From assembly GCA_009602725.1 (NCBI GenBank), contig WELB01000169.1:168629-183070 (forward strand): a stretch of 14,442 nt of DNA, written 5' to 3'. The translations under genes were made by a program, and so were the position numbers. The notes beneath the pieces were generated by a model. It was not told the DNA's origin. It worked only from the letters and a program-made list of their open reading frames with translations, and made no database searches. This document shows positions 8,166 through 14,442 of this stretch, piece by piece (within the stretch, counting starts at the first letter, position 1; each line of letters begins with the position of its first letter). The DNA comes from Spirogloea muscicola (lineage: Eukaryota; Streptophyta; Zygnematophyceae; Spirogloeales; Spirogloeaceae).

Positions 8166-8404
8166 ATCTCCTCCCTTCTTTCCGTTTCTCCTTATTGCAT
8201 TGTCGTTCATCCTCGTTTACCGTCACTGAGCAGGGGCCTATTGCTCAATAAGATTGTACCTTGGTCTTGCCACTGGCCCATTGATGTACACCTCGCCACT
8301 AAGAGATCTTGCTTGCACAAGTTGGTGAAGGAATGGGCCTGGCAACGGCAAGGGCCGCCATGTGTGCCGTGCTGCTGGTTGGTCTTAGACTTGCAGAGAG
8401 CTCC
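8166..8404 (+). repeat. Direct duplication, unit 2
   Basis: This is the second unit of the pair starting at 7901, separated from it by about 21 bases. A plus-strand frame stays open through it (to 8408) but resembles no known protein, and in unit 1 the same frame ends earlier (stop at 8057-8059). Non-coding is the simpler reading. Confidence 0.75.
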
Positions 8405-8855
8405 GTAAGCTGATCATTAGCTGTAGATTTCTGGTTGTTCTTAGCCCCAAACAGTGCTGGTATTGCTACATGACTTTATACTCACCTGCAGGCAAACTTC
8501 CTGATAATCTCCGAGCTTATAGGCCGTCAGCTATGAGCCGTCAAAGTCGTGACGAGCAGTACACTCCGCGTACAGCACCTGATTCCGTTCAGTAGAATGT
8601 CTAAACAACTCCGGTGCGTCATTTACTTGCTAAGTCCTGCTTGACAGGCTGGTCCAATGAGCCATACCGCTCAAGACACCCTGCCGTCTCCCTCGTAGGG
8701 ACCCGCTCCTAAGCGATGTGTTTGTAGGGGCCAAATCCATACACCATGGAGGGAGGGCGGCACGAGGGAGAGCTCTATCAAGTTCTCGGCCGAGATTGAA
8801 CCTGGGAGGTGAGTTTCTGAAGCTCAGAGCAGGGGCACCCTGCTGTTGCTCTCTC
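8405..8855. other. No recognisable gene
   Basis: I see nothing that I can support. It precedes the Ty3 RT fragment and may contain unrecognisable upstream parts of it; a purine-rich patch lies at about 8748-8776. Confidence 0.35.
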
Positions 8856-9102
8856 CCGGGTTTCCTGTCGACGTCCGCCCCACTGCGCGCGCTTCTGTGC
8901 AAGGATGCGCCGTTCAGCTGGTCGCCCGCTTGCGAGCGCGCCTTCCGAACGTTGCAGGCAGCGCTGGCGCGTCCCCCGCTCCTCGGCATCCAACTTCGGC
9001 CTGCCGTTCACGCTCCAAACGGACGCCAGCAACAGCGTGCTCGGAGCCATCCTGCCCCAAGCGGCCACCGACGACGGCGACGGCTACGGCAACAGCGCCT
9101 GA
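8856..9102 (+). pseudogene. Ty3/gypsy RT-RNase H fragment, frameshifted
   Basis: From 8856 one frame reads a typical Ty3 connection segment: APLRALLCKDAPFSW, then ACERAF, then LQAALARPPLL. Near 8988 the homology jumps to another frame with FGLPFTLQTDAS and LGAILPQ. This is the start of the RNase H domain with its first catalytic Asp (9022-9024). Known Ty3 elements have these motifs in a single frame in this order. The RT catalytic core upstream (YxDD) is not found, and the RNase H is cut short; the frame ends at 9102, just before a G-rich tract and the LTR-like block. It is clearly defective. Confidence 0.75.
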
Positions 9103-9118
9103 CGGTCCGGTAACGTTC

Positions 9119-9130
9119 AGGAGGGGGGGG
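9119..9130 (+). other. Candidate polypurine tract
   Basis: The run AGGAGGGGGGGG lies three bases before the TG of the LTR-like block, the place where an LTR retroelement has its plus-strand primer. It agrees with the plus-strand orientation of the RT fragment. Confidence 0.45.
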
Positions 9131-9330
9131 CAGTGTGGCGGACACGCCCCGACAGCAAGATTAGTTACAACTTGTCCTTTACATGATCATAACACAAAAG
9201 CTTCATGGCGACAACAGGCCACGGACTATGCCCGCGGGCCCACCTCTTTATAGGTGGCTGTCGGTCTGAGTGACACTTCACTGTTGTGGTCTTGTCTTGA
9301 TCTTATTGTCGGGGCGTGCCCGCTACACTG
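9131..9330. mobile_element. LTR-like block with inverted ends (possible chimeric LTR)
   Basis: The block 9134-9327 starts TGTGGCGGACACGCCCCGAC and ends with the near-complement, so on the minus strand it starts TGTAGCGGGCACGCCCCGAC. Adding CAG/CTG gives arms of about 24-33 bp. TG...CA ends, an adjacent polypurine tract and flanking Ty3 pol fragments support an LTR. A TATAAAG motif on the minus strand (9246-9252) fits an LTR promoter. A perfect palindrome GCCCGCGGGC (9230-9239) lies almost at the centre. The arms are longer than normal LTR end repeats, and the homology of both sides extends outward for about 70 bases, so the block may join two U3 ends of inverted LTRs. Confidence 0.6.
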
Positions 9331-9489
9331 CGGCTCCCAAGACGATACCCGACCATCAGTCGCTGGCGTCGTAGCCATCGCCATAGTCGTCGTCCTGTTG
9401 TCTTCAGATGGCAACGGTGTCGCTGTCGCGCCTGGTTGTTTCGTTGTCGTTGGGGTGGTCGTCGTTGGAATGGTTCCTCCGGTGTGTGC

Positions 9490-9720
9490 TCAGCGCCATG
9501 ACCTGGCCGGTGAAGTTGGTGCCGAGGTCCGTCAGGAGCCGCTGAAGACACATGTGGTGGCAAACCACGTCACAATTGAGGAACTTGGCCACGCTGTCGA
9601 CGGTGGCGTCCGGCAAGGCCGCCCCGATCACCCAGCGGCTCGGTGGCCAGCACAACGTACTTGTTGCCCCTGCCCGTCGCCGGGAAGGGGCCATGATGTC
9701 CTTACTGCCGCGCCTCGTTG
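9490..9720 (-). pseudogene. Ty3/gypsy integrase core fragment, frameshifted
   Basis: On the minus strand one frame shows GPFPATGRGNKYVVLAT (about 9690-9645), the usual start of a Ty3 integrase core. The homology then moves to another frame with RWVIGAALPDATVDSVAKF and, near 9535-9490, LLTDLGTNFTGQVM. The Asp in LTDLGTNF (9527-9529) is the second residue of the D-D-E triad. At the first triad position the sequence reads ATE where ATD is expected. The zinc-binding HHCC part is not recognisable and the third catalytic residue is missing, because the element reaches its LTR soon after. The fragment faces the plus-strand RT piece across the LTR-like block. Confidence 0.75.
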
Positions 9721-9786
9721 CCTACCTGCTGAGAAGTGCGCGGCTGCATCACTCTTGAAGCAAATGTGTGAACAGTGGCCCAGGGA

Positions 9787-9812
9787 GTAAAGCCGCCACC
9801 TTGCGGCGGCGC
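9787..9812. other. GC-rich hairpin
   Basis: GCCGCC, a short ACCTT loop and GCGGCGGC form a strong stem. It lies between the integrase fragment and the inverted 1 kb unit. No function is assigned. Confidence 0.35.
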
Positions 9813-9939
9813 CACTGGGCAAGACTTTCGCTATGCTTGAGTGCGTTCCTGGTGGAGGGTGATTGTGTCTCCATTCTTCAAAGCACCCAATTTGACAAGG
9901 ACGCATGCAGCAATGCATGTTAGGGGCAGAACGTTTCGC

Positions 9940-11010
9940 AGTTGTAATGTCACTTGTGCAGGAACAACGGCTTGCAGCTGTATGGATATTAGGCACCTCA
10001 TCAGGCGGACAAGAAGGGATGTCTGCTTCCTTGAGCAGAGAAGGGTGCAAGCAGGAAGTGTGGAGCGAGTCTGCGTGGTGCTAGCGGAGGAAATGGCAAC
10101 GCAAGTTGCACCGCCGGACGGAGACCTTTGATGGTGGACCGTTGACATCACGCATTGACGTTGATTGACTAGGCTATACACATCAGAGGTACGCCGTAAT
10201 GATATAGCGAGAGTCTGAGAGGGGAATGAAGGTTTTACCTTCACCCACCCTCGGACCCCCTTGGATCTTGTTGCTTTGTCACCATTGCATAACCATTCTT
10301 ATTGCTGTTCGGGATTTTCTTTGCGTTGCAGCGCGCCTGGGCTTGGTGATTGGCGCGTCCTTCTTATAACCTCTCTGCTTGATACGCGTGTAGAACAAAA
10401 CCATCTCCACTCACTCTATCAAAATCAGGGGACGAAGTCAGGGAGCGATATTGCAAGCCGACAATAAAACATTGGGGATGGTTGAGGCCCTTGCATTCGC
10501 ATGTAGGGAGTCTAGTTGCTCCTCACCAGCTTAAATACCAGCAGCGCCTATGTGCAAGCAGCAAAAAGTAGTCCCAAGCGGAGAAACCAGATGCCGTCCT
10601 TCTCGCTGCTTCATAGCAAAAAGAAAAAAGTCTAATCGCCTAGCAGACGTCACGGTGAACGGCTCCAGCTTTTATTGGGTCAGGCGGCTGACAATGGCGT
10701 GCCACAGTGCAGCTCATTTGCAGAGATGCAATCCGGACACCATAGCTAGATTACTGCCGCAGACGCAATTGGTCAATGAGCGGGGTTCACCACACTGCCT
10801 GCCAGGTTCACGGCCGTGCAAGACTAAGAGGAGCCCGGTGTAAGACAGACTTTTACGGACATATTGACAAGGCTTTTCAGTCACAAGCAGGTCATAGCAG
10901 CCAATGCAGGGGAGTAATGAGTGAGCGGTTTGTGTCTCATGTCTCAGCCGACCAGCCTAATAGTGAAACAACCCGACGAAAGTGGAGTATCACCGTCTCT
11001 TTTTTACGAA
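9940..11010 (-). repeat. Inverted copy of the 3490-4515 unit
   Basis: Read on the minus strand from 11010 down, it shows the same ordered blocks as 3490-4515, including GGTGATACTCCACTTTCGTC, CTCACTCATTACTCCCC, TTGCACGGCCGTG, GAGCTGCACTGTGGCAC, TTTTGCTGCTTGCACATAGG, GAATGCAAGGGCCTCAACC, TCACCAAGCCCAGGCGCGC and GCTAGCACCACGCAGACTCG. Many small indels separate the copies, so the duplication is not recent. No copy of the cysteine-rich coding region precedes it; retroelement fragments lie there instead. Confidence 0.75.
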
Positions 11011-11394
11011 GGCCTTTTGTGTGGCCTCTCACAGCCATTGCCTTACATTGCCTTCGTCAAGAGAAGAGCTGACCCTTTCTTCGTCCATTATTTCTTCTTC
11101 TGAGGTTTCCCTCTTCTCTTGAGTTCTCTTTCAGATAGAGAAGGCACGTGGTTCTCATGAGAAGAAAGGAAGACAAATTCGAGCAAACGATTGTCCAGGC
11201 TAAAGCTGAAGCTGGGCTAAAAGCTGAAGTGGGGCTACATTGAAGGAAGCCCTATGCTAAGGGAAGAGCCCCCCCTTGGCCATTTGGCCTTTGTTTGTTT
11301 AGAATACACAAAACTTCCCTCCCCACCCTCTCTTTCTCTCACAGCCGTAGATTCGATGAGCTGTTTCCTCTCTCCCCCTAACTGCCTCAGCGGA
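11011..11394. other. No recognisable gene; pyrimidine-rich stretch with a short tandem repeat
   Basis: The segment 11070-11130 is rich in TTCTTC and CTCTT. At 11199-11238 there are two tandem copies of a roughly 18-base unit (CTAAAGCTGAAGCTGGG, then CTAAAAGCTGAAGTGGGG). No coding or RNA gene is supported. Confidence 0.4.
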
Positions 11395-11655
11395 CCCAAG
11401 CGCTCACACGGCCAGTCGCGCCCTTGCAGCAGCCTGCCCCTCCGAACCTTGTCTATTCGATTCGGGCTTGCTTCAATGCCCCCGCCCCATTTGGATGAGC
11501 TTAAATCTCAGACCTTGTCCATACCTTTTGGGCACTAGCTGCAGCCTCTGGCTCTCGTCAAGAAGGAAATAGTTCCTCCAAGGGGACTGCGCAAGGTCAA
11601 GGGAACTGCTCTCCGGTGGCTAGTCTTTCTGACTTGCGGCTGCTAAATAAGTGAT
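11395..11655 (+). mobile_element. Retroelement 3'-end fragments, degenerate
   Basis: This stretch contains AACCTTGTCTATTCGATTCG and GACCTTGTCCATACCTTTTG (the family's 3' segment), then CAGCCTCTGGCTCTCGTCAA and, near 11627, TTTCTGACTTGCGGCTGCTAA. The last encodes SDLRLLNK-stop, a worn form of the conserved tail. The order is 3' segment then C-terminal coding piece, as in the tandem minus-strand units at 13741-14240. Confidence 0.45.
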
Positions 11656-11689
11656 CATCCTACATAGTGATCATTCCAAGTGGTTCTTG

Positions 11690-11982
11690 CATATTCGTGT
11701 GATACTGGCGCCTTTCGACCCTTAGGAACTTGTCCATCTTTCTGGACTGGCTTTCTACAACGCCAGCCCCTTTGTGAGAGCTCACTCTCTTTTGGGCACG
11801 CCTTGCATCAGCGTGCTGGCTGTGCTGTAGCTGCAGCTCTGGATTTCCTCAGGGGACTGCTTATCGAAAAGAAAAAATGCAGCTGTTCCAAACTGACAGC
11901 AGTGGCTGTGAGAGGCCAGCCCAAACGAATGGACAAGGTCTGGCGGCTTTCTGACTTGCGGCTGCTGACTAGAGGTTACTGA
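11690..11982 (+). mobile_element. Retroelement 3'-end fragment with conserved SDLRLLTRGY tail
   Basis: The 3' segment (TTGTCCATCTTTCTGGACTGG, hairpin arms, then a GAGCTC region) is followed by a C-terminal coding piece ending in LSDLRLLTRGY and a TGA at 11980-11982. A minus-oriented piece of the hairpin repeat (GACAGCAGTGGCTGTGAG through GGACAAGGTC, 11895-11940) interrupts the coding piece between the Ala-rich segment and the tail. A close relative of that piece lies at 13094-13140. Confidence 0.5.
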
Positions 11983-12019
11983 ATGGTCATCGTTCGAGGA
12001 ACTTGCTTACTCGTGACAT

Positions 12020-12316
12020 TCAGCGGTGTTCGGCCCCTTCGGACCTTGTCCATTCGTCAGGGCTTGCTTTTCACAGCCCTCGCCCCCTTCGATGGCCTCC
12101 CCATCTCTCAATACACACGGTCTTCGAATGAGCGTACTTTACTTGCTCATTCTCTTCGGGTTGGCCTCCACAGCCCTCGCATCCCTTGAAAGAGCCCTTT
12201 TCGCCCTCTACTGGAAGAGTAGTCCTGGATCTTTGGATCTTGTCCATTCTTATTGGACTACCTCTTTTCCAGCTGCGAGTTACTCGAATTTGATGCTGCT
12301 CACTCGTGGATTTTAG
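12020..12316 (+). mobile_element. Retroelement 3'-end fragments ending in SNLMLLTRGF
   Basis: Two 3' segments are visible (GGACCTTGTCCATTCG at 12038 and TGGATCTTGTCCATTCTTAT at 12233), then a short coding end reading SYSNLMLLTRGF with TAG at 12314-12316. The tail is aligned with those at 11982 and 12700 but uses other codons and another stop. Confidence 0.5.
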
Positions 12317-12344
12317 GTTCCATCTCCATCATCTCGTGTCTAGC

Positions 12345-12527
12345 TGTGTAGTTTTACTCTTCGCACCTTTTAGCTCCTTGGACCTTGTCCATACTTTTTG
12401 GACTGGGCTGAGCTTTCCAGCCCCTCTTCTCTATGGTCGAGCACTTCTTCCTTTCGCAGTCCCTCTTCTCTATGTGCGAGCACTTTCCTTTTTGTCAAAT
12501 ATGCATGTGCTTACTCGTGGATACTAG
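12345..12527 (+). mobile_element. Retroelement 3' segment plus LTRGY tail
   Basis: The stretch reads GGACCTTGTCCATACTTTTT, hairpin arms GGGCTG and CCAGCCC, then TCTTCTCTATGG-GAGCA twice in tandem (12424 and 12465). It ends in MHVLTRGY with TAG at 12525-12527. It continues directly into the next coding piece. Confidence 0.5.
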
Positions 12528-12529
12528 TG

Positions 12530-12700
12530 TCCCCCTTGGCTCGGCAGGCCATCGATCGGCGGCCGGGGCAGCCAGGGAGCTGCCCGGCTGTCCACGCGCG
12601 AGCAGGCCCTGCTATGGCTGCTGCATCTGGGTCTAGTCGGAGTGCCGCTTTCCCAGCTGCGAGTTACTCGGACTTGCTGCTGCTCACTCGTGGGTTTTGA
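12530..12700 (+). mobile_element. Retroelement C-terminal fragment ending in SDLLLLTRGF
   Basis: One open frame reads ARAGPAMAAASG and later SYSDLLLLTRGF with TGA at 12698-12700, parallel to the longer copy at the right edge (LHLRAGRALAAASG and SDLWLLSRGY). A GGCCATCGATCGGCGGCC-type segment precedes it. No upstream pol domain is present. Confidence 0.55.
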
Positions 12701-13140
12701 GCTTCCCTTTGGCCTACATTTCTTTCTAATACACGATCTTTTCCTTTGCGTGGTCTGTGACTAGCTGTGTAGTTGTTCTCGTCGGCACCTTTTTGGCTCT
12801 TTGGAATTTGTCAATTGTTATAGGGCTGGCCATTTCCAGCCCCTCTTCTCTATGGGCGCGCAAATTGTTCCTCAGCCAACTTGTAGCCCCGTTACCAGGA
12901 CTTTAGTAAGGCTTGGCCTCCCTTACAATGTCATGCGCACCGCGCGCATTGCTTCTTCTGGGCTGGCTTCCCACAGCCATCGCCCTCTACTGGAGGCATT
13001 TTCGTCTCACACCCCCTGCATCACAATGAGAGAAAGTGGCTCTCCCAAAGGGGGCGAGGGCTGTCAAAAGAAAGAGATGAGCGCTTCCAGGTTGACAGCA
13101 GTGGCTGTGAGAAGCGAGCCCACAAGAATGCACAAGGCCT
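12701..13140 (+). mobile_element. Mixed-orientation 3' segments of the same family
   Basis: The plus-oriented segment at about 12770-12860 has TTGGAATTTGTCAATTG, the hairpin GGGCTGGCCATTTCCAGCCC and CTTCTCTATGGGCGCGCAA. A second at about 12940-13020 has GGGCTGGCTTCCCACAGCCA. From about 13050 the orientation flips (GGGCGAGGGCTGTCAAAAG, then GACAGCAGTGGCTGTGAGAA at 13094). No coding tail with an intact stop is seen here. Confidence 0.4.
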
Positions 13141-13447
13141 GAAAGGGCCAGATGGCAGAAGAAGCAAGATACTAAGCGCTAAGACGTCAGAAAGGAGACT
13201 CTCAGAAGCCTCTACGCCTCTAGTCGGCAAGTGCAGGTCAGAATAGCTAGAAGGCGGAAAGACGTCGCCCTGTGGCAAAGCAAATAGCTCTTTCACGCTT
13301 CAGCCGCACGCTCCGTTCGCCCAAAGCGATCTCACGCTGCGAAGGCGCGCTCTTGCCTCGTGCCTCCGCCACTCTCTCCCGCGCCCCTGCCTCTCTTCTC
13401 AAGCTGACCAGCGGCGGCGCCGGGAATAGGGTGCACTTCCTAGAGGC
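13141..13447. other. Unassigned stretch within the repeat array
   Basis: A weak minus-oriented trace of the tail region lies near 13219-13255. The rest (13260-13440) is GC-rich without a recognisable domain. It may be the worn upstream part of the plus-strand fragment that follows, but I cannot align it convincingly. Confidence 0.3.
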
Positions 13448-13630
13448 TTGGTGCCTTTGGGTCTTGTGTCCTGGTACTGCTTGTGTCTAACTATGTCCCT
13501 CCAGAGGTCCCAAGCGCTTGCTTTGCACCGCGCACTTCGCGCTCTTGCAGCAGCCTCTGGCTTGCGCAGCGAGGTTGCTCTTACTCCCCTCAGCTCATCT
13601 GACTTCCTACTGCTGACACGGGGGTACTAA
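13448..13630 (+). mobile_element. Retroelement C-terminal fragment ending in SDFLLLTRGY
   Basis: The frame reads WYCLCLTMSLQRS, ALHRALRALAAASG and finally SSSDFLLLTRGY with TAA at 13628-13630. It parallels the right-edge copy (MRQAVSLQRS, LHLRAGRALAAASG, SDLWLLSRGY), including the SLQRS block ahead of the Ala-rich segment. Codons and stop differ from the other copies although the peptide is kept. It abuts a minus-oriented 3' segment three bases after the stop. Confidence 0.6.
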
Positions 13631-13632
13631 GA

Positions 13633-13705
13633 AGAAAGGAAGCGCGGCCAGATTGACTGGTGGCTGGGAAAGGCCAGCCCAGAGGACAAGGGCTGAAGGA
13701 GCCGG
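13633..13705 (-). repeat. Hairpin repeat variant, same as the insert at 5088-5172
   Basis: Its reverse complement carries CCTTGTCCTCTGGGCTGGCC, the hairpin arms GGGCTGGCC and CCCAGCC, and CCAGTCAATCTGGCCGCGC, matching the 5' leader insert of the intact cysteine-rich gene base for base over most of this part. It is tail-to-tail with the plus-strand fragment ending at 13630. Confidence 0.65.
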
Positions 13706-13740
13706 AGTACGAAGGACTAGGACTAAGACATGAGGCACAG

Positions 13741-14000
13741 AAGAAAGGGCTTGCCCATTGAGGATAGGGGCTGGAAAAGCCAGCCCAAAAAGAATGAACG
13801 AAGTACAAAAAGGGGGCCAGGGAAAGCGCTGAGAAAAAACAAGCACAATAAGAGAAACAAAGCAGCTACGAAGCAGTCAGTAACCCCTGCTAAGCAGCCG
13901 CAGGTTAGAGAAGCTAGGCTCCTGGAAGTGGGTCCCGTGGCCAGAGCCAGAGGCAGCAGCGAGGGCTTCTGCCGTCACGCAGGTGCAGCGCGCGGGCCAG
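13741..14000 (-). repeat. Tandem 3'-end unit, 260 bp (distal)
   Basis: This is the second of two head-to-tail units on the minus strand. Each begins with the C-terminal coding piece, passes the conserved stop (here 13877-13879), and continues into the CTGCTTTGTTTCT segment, GCCCCCTT-TTGTACT, the hairpin GGGCTGGCTTTTCCAGCCCC (13767-13786) and CTCAATGGGC. A one-base insertion near 13965 shifts the Ala-rich part out of frame; the tail (SNLRLLSRGY) is still present. Confidence 0.75.
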
Positions 14001-14240
14001 AAGAAAGTGCTCGCCCATTGAGAATAGGGGCTGGAACAACCAGCCCGAGGAATGAACAGAGTACGAGAAGGGGGCCAGGGGAAGCGCTAAGAAACAGAAA
14101 CAAAGCAGCTACGAGACACTCAGTAACCCCTGCTAAGCAGCCACAGATCAGAGATGCTGGGCTCCTGTAAGTGGGTCCCCTGGCCAGAGCCAGAGGCAGC
14201 AGCGAGGGCTCTGCCGGCACGAAGGTGCAGCGCCCGGGCC
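14001..14240 (-). repeat. Tandem 3'-end unit, 240 bp (proximal)
   Basis: This unit is closely similar to 13741-14000; the length difference is mainly a missing A-rich AACAAGCACAATAAG-type stretch. The hairpin lies at 14027-14046 and the stop at 14120-14122. The unit begins at CCCGGGCGCTGCACC, which is inside the coding part of the longer pol-like piece, so the next unit in line is a second, 5'-truncated 3' end joined directly to the end of the first. Confidence 0.75.
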
Positions 14241-14442
14241 ATGGACCTCTGCAGCGAGACGGCCTGGCGCATTCAATACACTTGCGCCAGCGACCCGGCT
14301 GCAGGGAAGTCAACCGGCTCCCCATGGAAGCGCCGGGCAATGGTGTGGCGGGCGAGCTGGGTGAGCAGCTCGAGCCACCGAGCGCCCAGCGCCCCATGTG
14401 TGTCGATGGCCAACGGGAAGAACTCGTCTTCCCGCGGATGAT
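14120..14442 (-). pseudogene. C-terminal part of a LINE-like pol protein, one in-frame TGA, runs off the window
   Basis: The minus-strand frame from 14440 reads DEFFPLAIDTHGALGARW, then LELLTQLARHTIARRF, then FPAAGSLAQVY, a TGA (14273-14275), MRQAVSLQRS, LHLRAGRALAAASGSGQG and finally ISDLWLLSRGY with the true stop at 14120-14122. The order of an (F)xPLxxxTxGxLG block, a helical stretch and a SLQR/ALxxA block resembles the region behind the reverse transcriptase in LINE-like pol proteins of algae, oomycetes and invertebrates; this is recognition from memory and not a search result. The internal TGA probably replaces a tryptophan codon and indicates decay. The RT itself would lie beyond the right edge. 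This is the longest member of the family in the window and explains the shorter fragments. Confidence 0.55.

Noticed and set aside
9254-9790. 178-codon plus-strand frame
   Set aside because: It lies antisense to the recognisable integrase fragment and has no motif of its own.
9787-9812. Hairpin as a Rho-independent terminator
   Set aside because: There is no following T-run, and the window is eukaryotic.
11395-14240. CRISPR array or satellite
   Set aside because: Units vary in length and orientation, have no constant repeat-spacer pattern, and carry coding tails of a retroelement.
13975-14397. 140-codon minus-strand frame over the right-edge repeat
   Set aside because: It is out of frame with the repeated protein; the neighbouring frame carries the motifs conserved in the other copies.

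Overview
This looks like nuclear DNA from a eukaryotic microbe, most probably a green alga or another alga. The reasons are a secreted cysteine-rich repeat protein of the GCC2/GCC3 (ephrin-receptor-like) type, GC-rich coding next to lower-GC flanks, a plant-type G-box, and fragments of Ty3/gypsy and LINE-like retroelements. There are no prokaryotic operons, Shine-Dalgarno-led gene strings, rRNAs or tRNAs. The exact lineage cannot be read from the sequence.

The window holds one convincing intact gene, the cysteine-rich protein at 5321-6322 (+). The rest is decayed duplicates of that gene and retroelement debris. Positions 1-224 are a minus-strand retroelement 3' end. Positions 432-1436 are a first copy of the gene, open over its whole length except for one TGA at a cysteine codon (Cys75). 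A third, badly worn copy survives only as its C-terminal part (about 2866-3120). The three copies also share their 3' flanking sequence, so a unit larger than the coding region was duplicated. A further copy of the distal flank (9940-11010) lies inverted relative to 3490-4515.

Positions 7111-8850 are mostly without recognisable genes; they hold a diverged direct duplication (7901-8144 and 8166-8404) and a doubtful small ORF. Positions 8856-9720 carry Ty3/gypsy remains: a frameshifted RT/RNase H piece on the plus strand and a frameshifted integrase piece on the minus strand. The two point at each other across a 194-bp LTR-like block whose ends are both U3-type, which looks like a chimera of two inverted copies.

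From about 11395 to the right edge lies a dense array of fragments of one repeat family, mostly plus-strand up to 13630 and minus-strand after it. The longest piece (14442-14120, minus) shows that the repeated part is the C-terminal end of a pol-like protein ending in a tail of the form SDLxLL(T/S)RG(Y/F)-stop. A short 3' segment with a GGCTGG/CCAGCC hairpin follows. The tail is kept across at least eight copies with different synonymous codons and all three stop codons, the most striking signal here. The same family sits just upstream of both larger cysteine-rich gene copies, and a piece of it lies in the 5' leader of the intact one.
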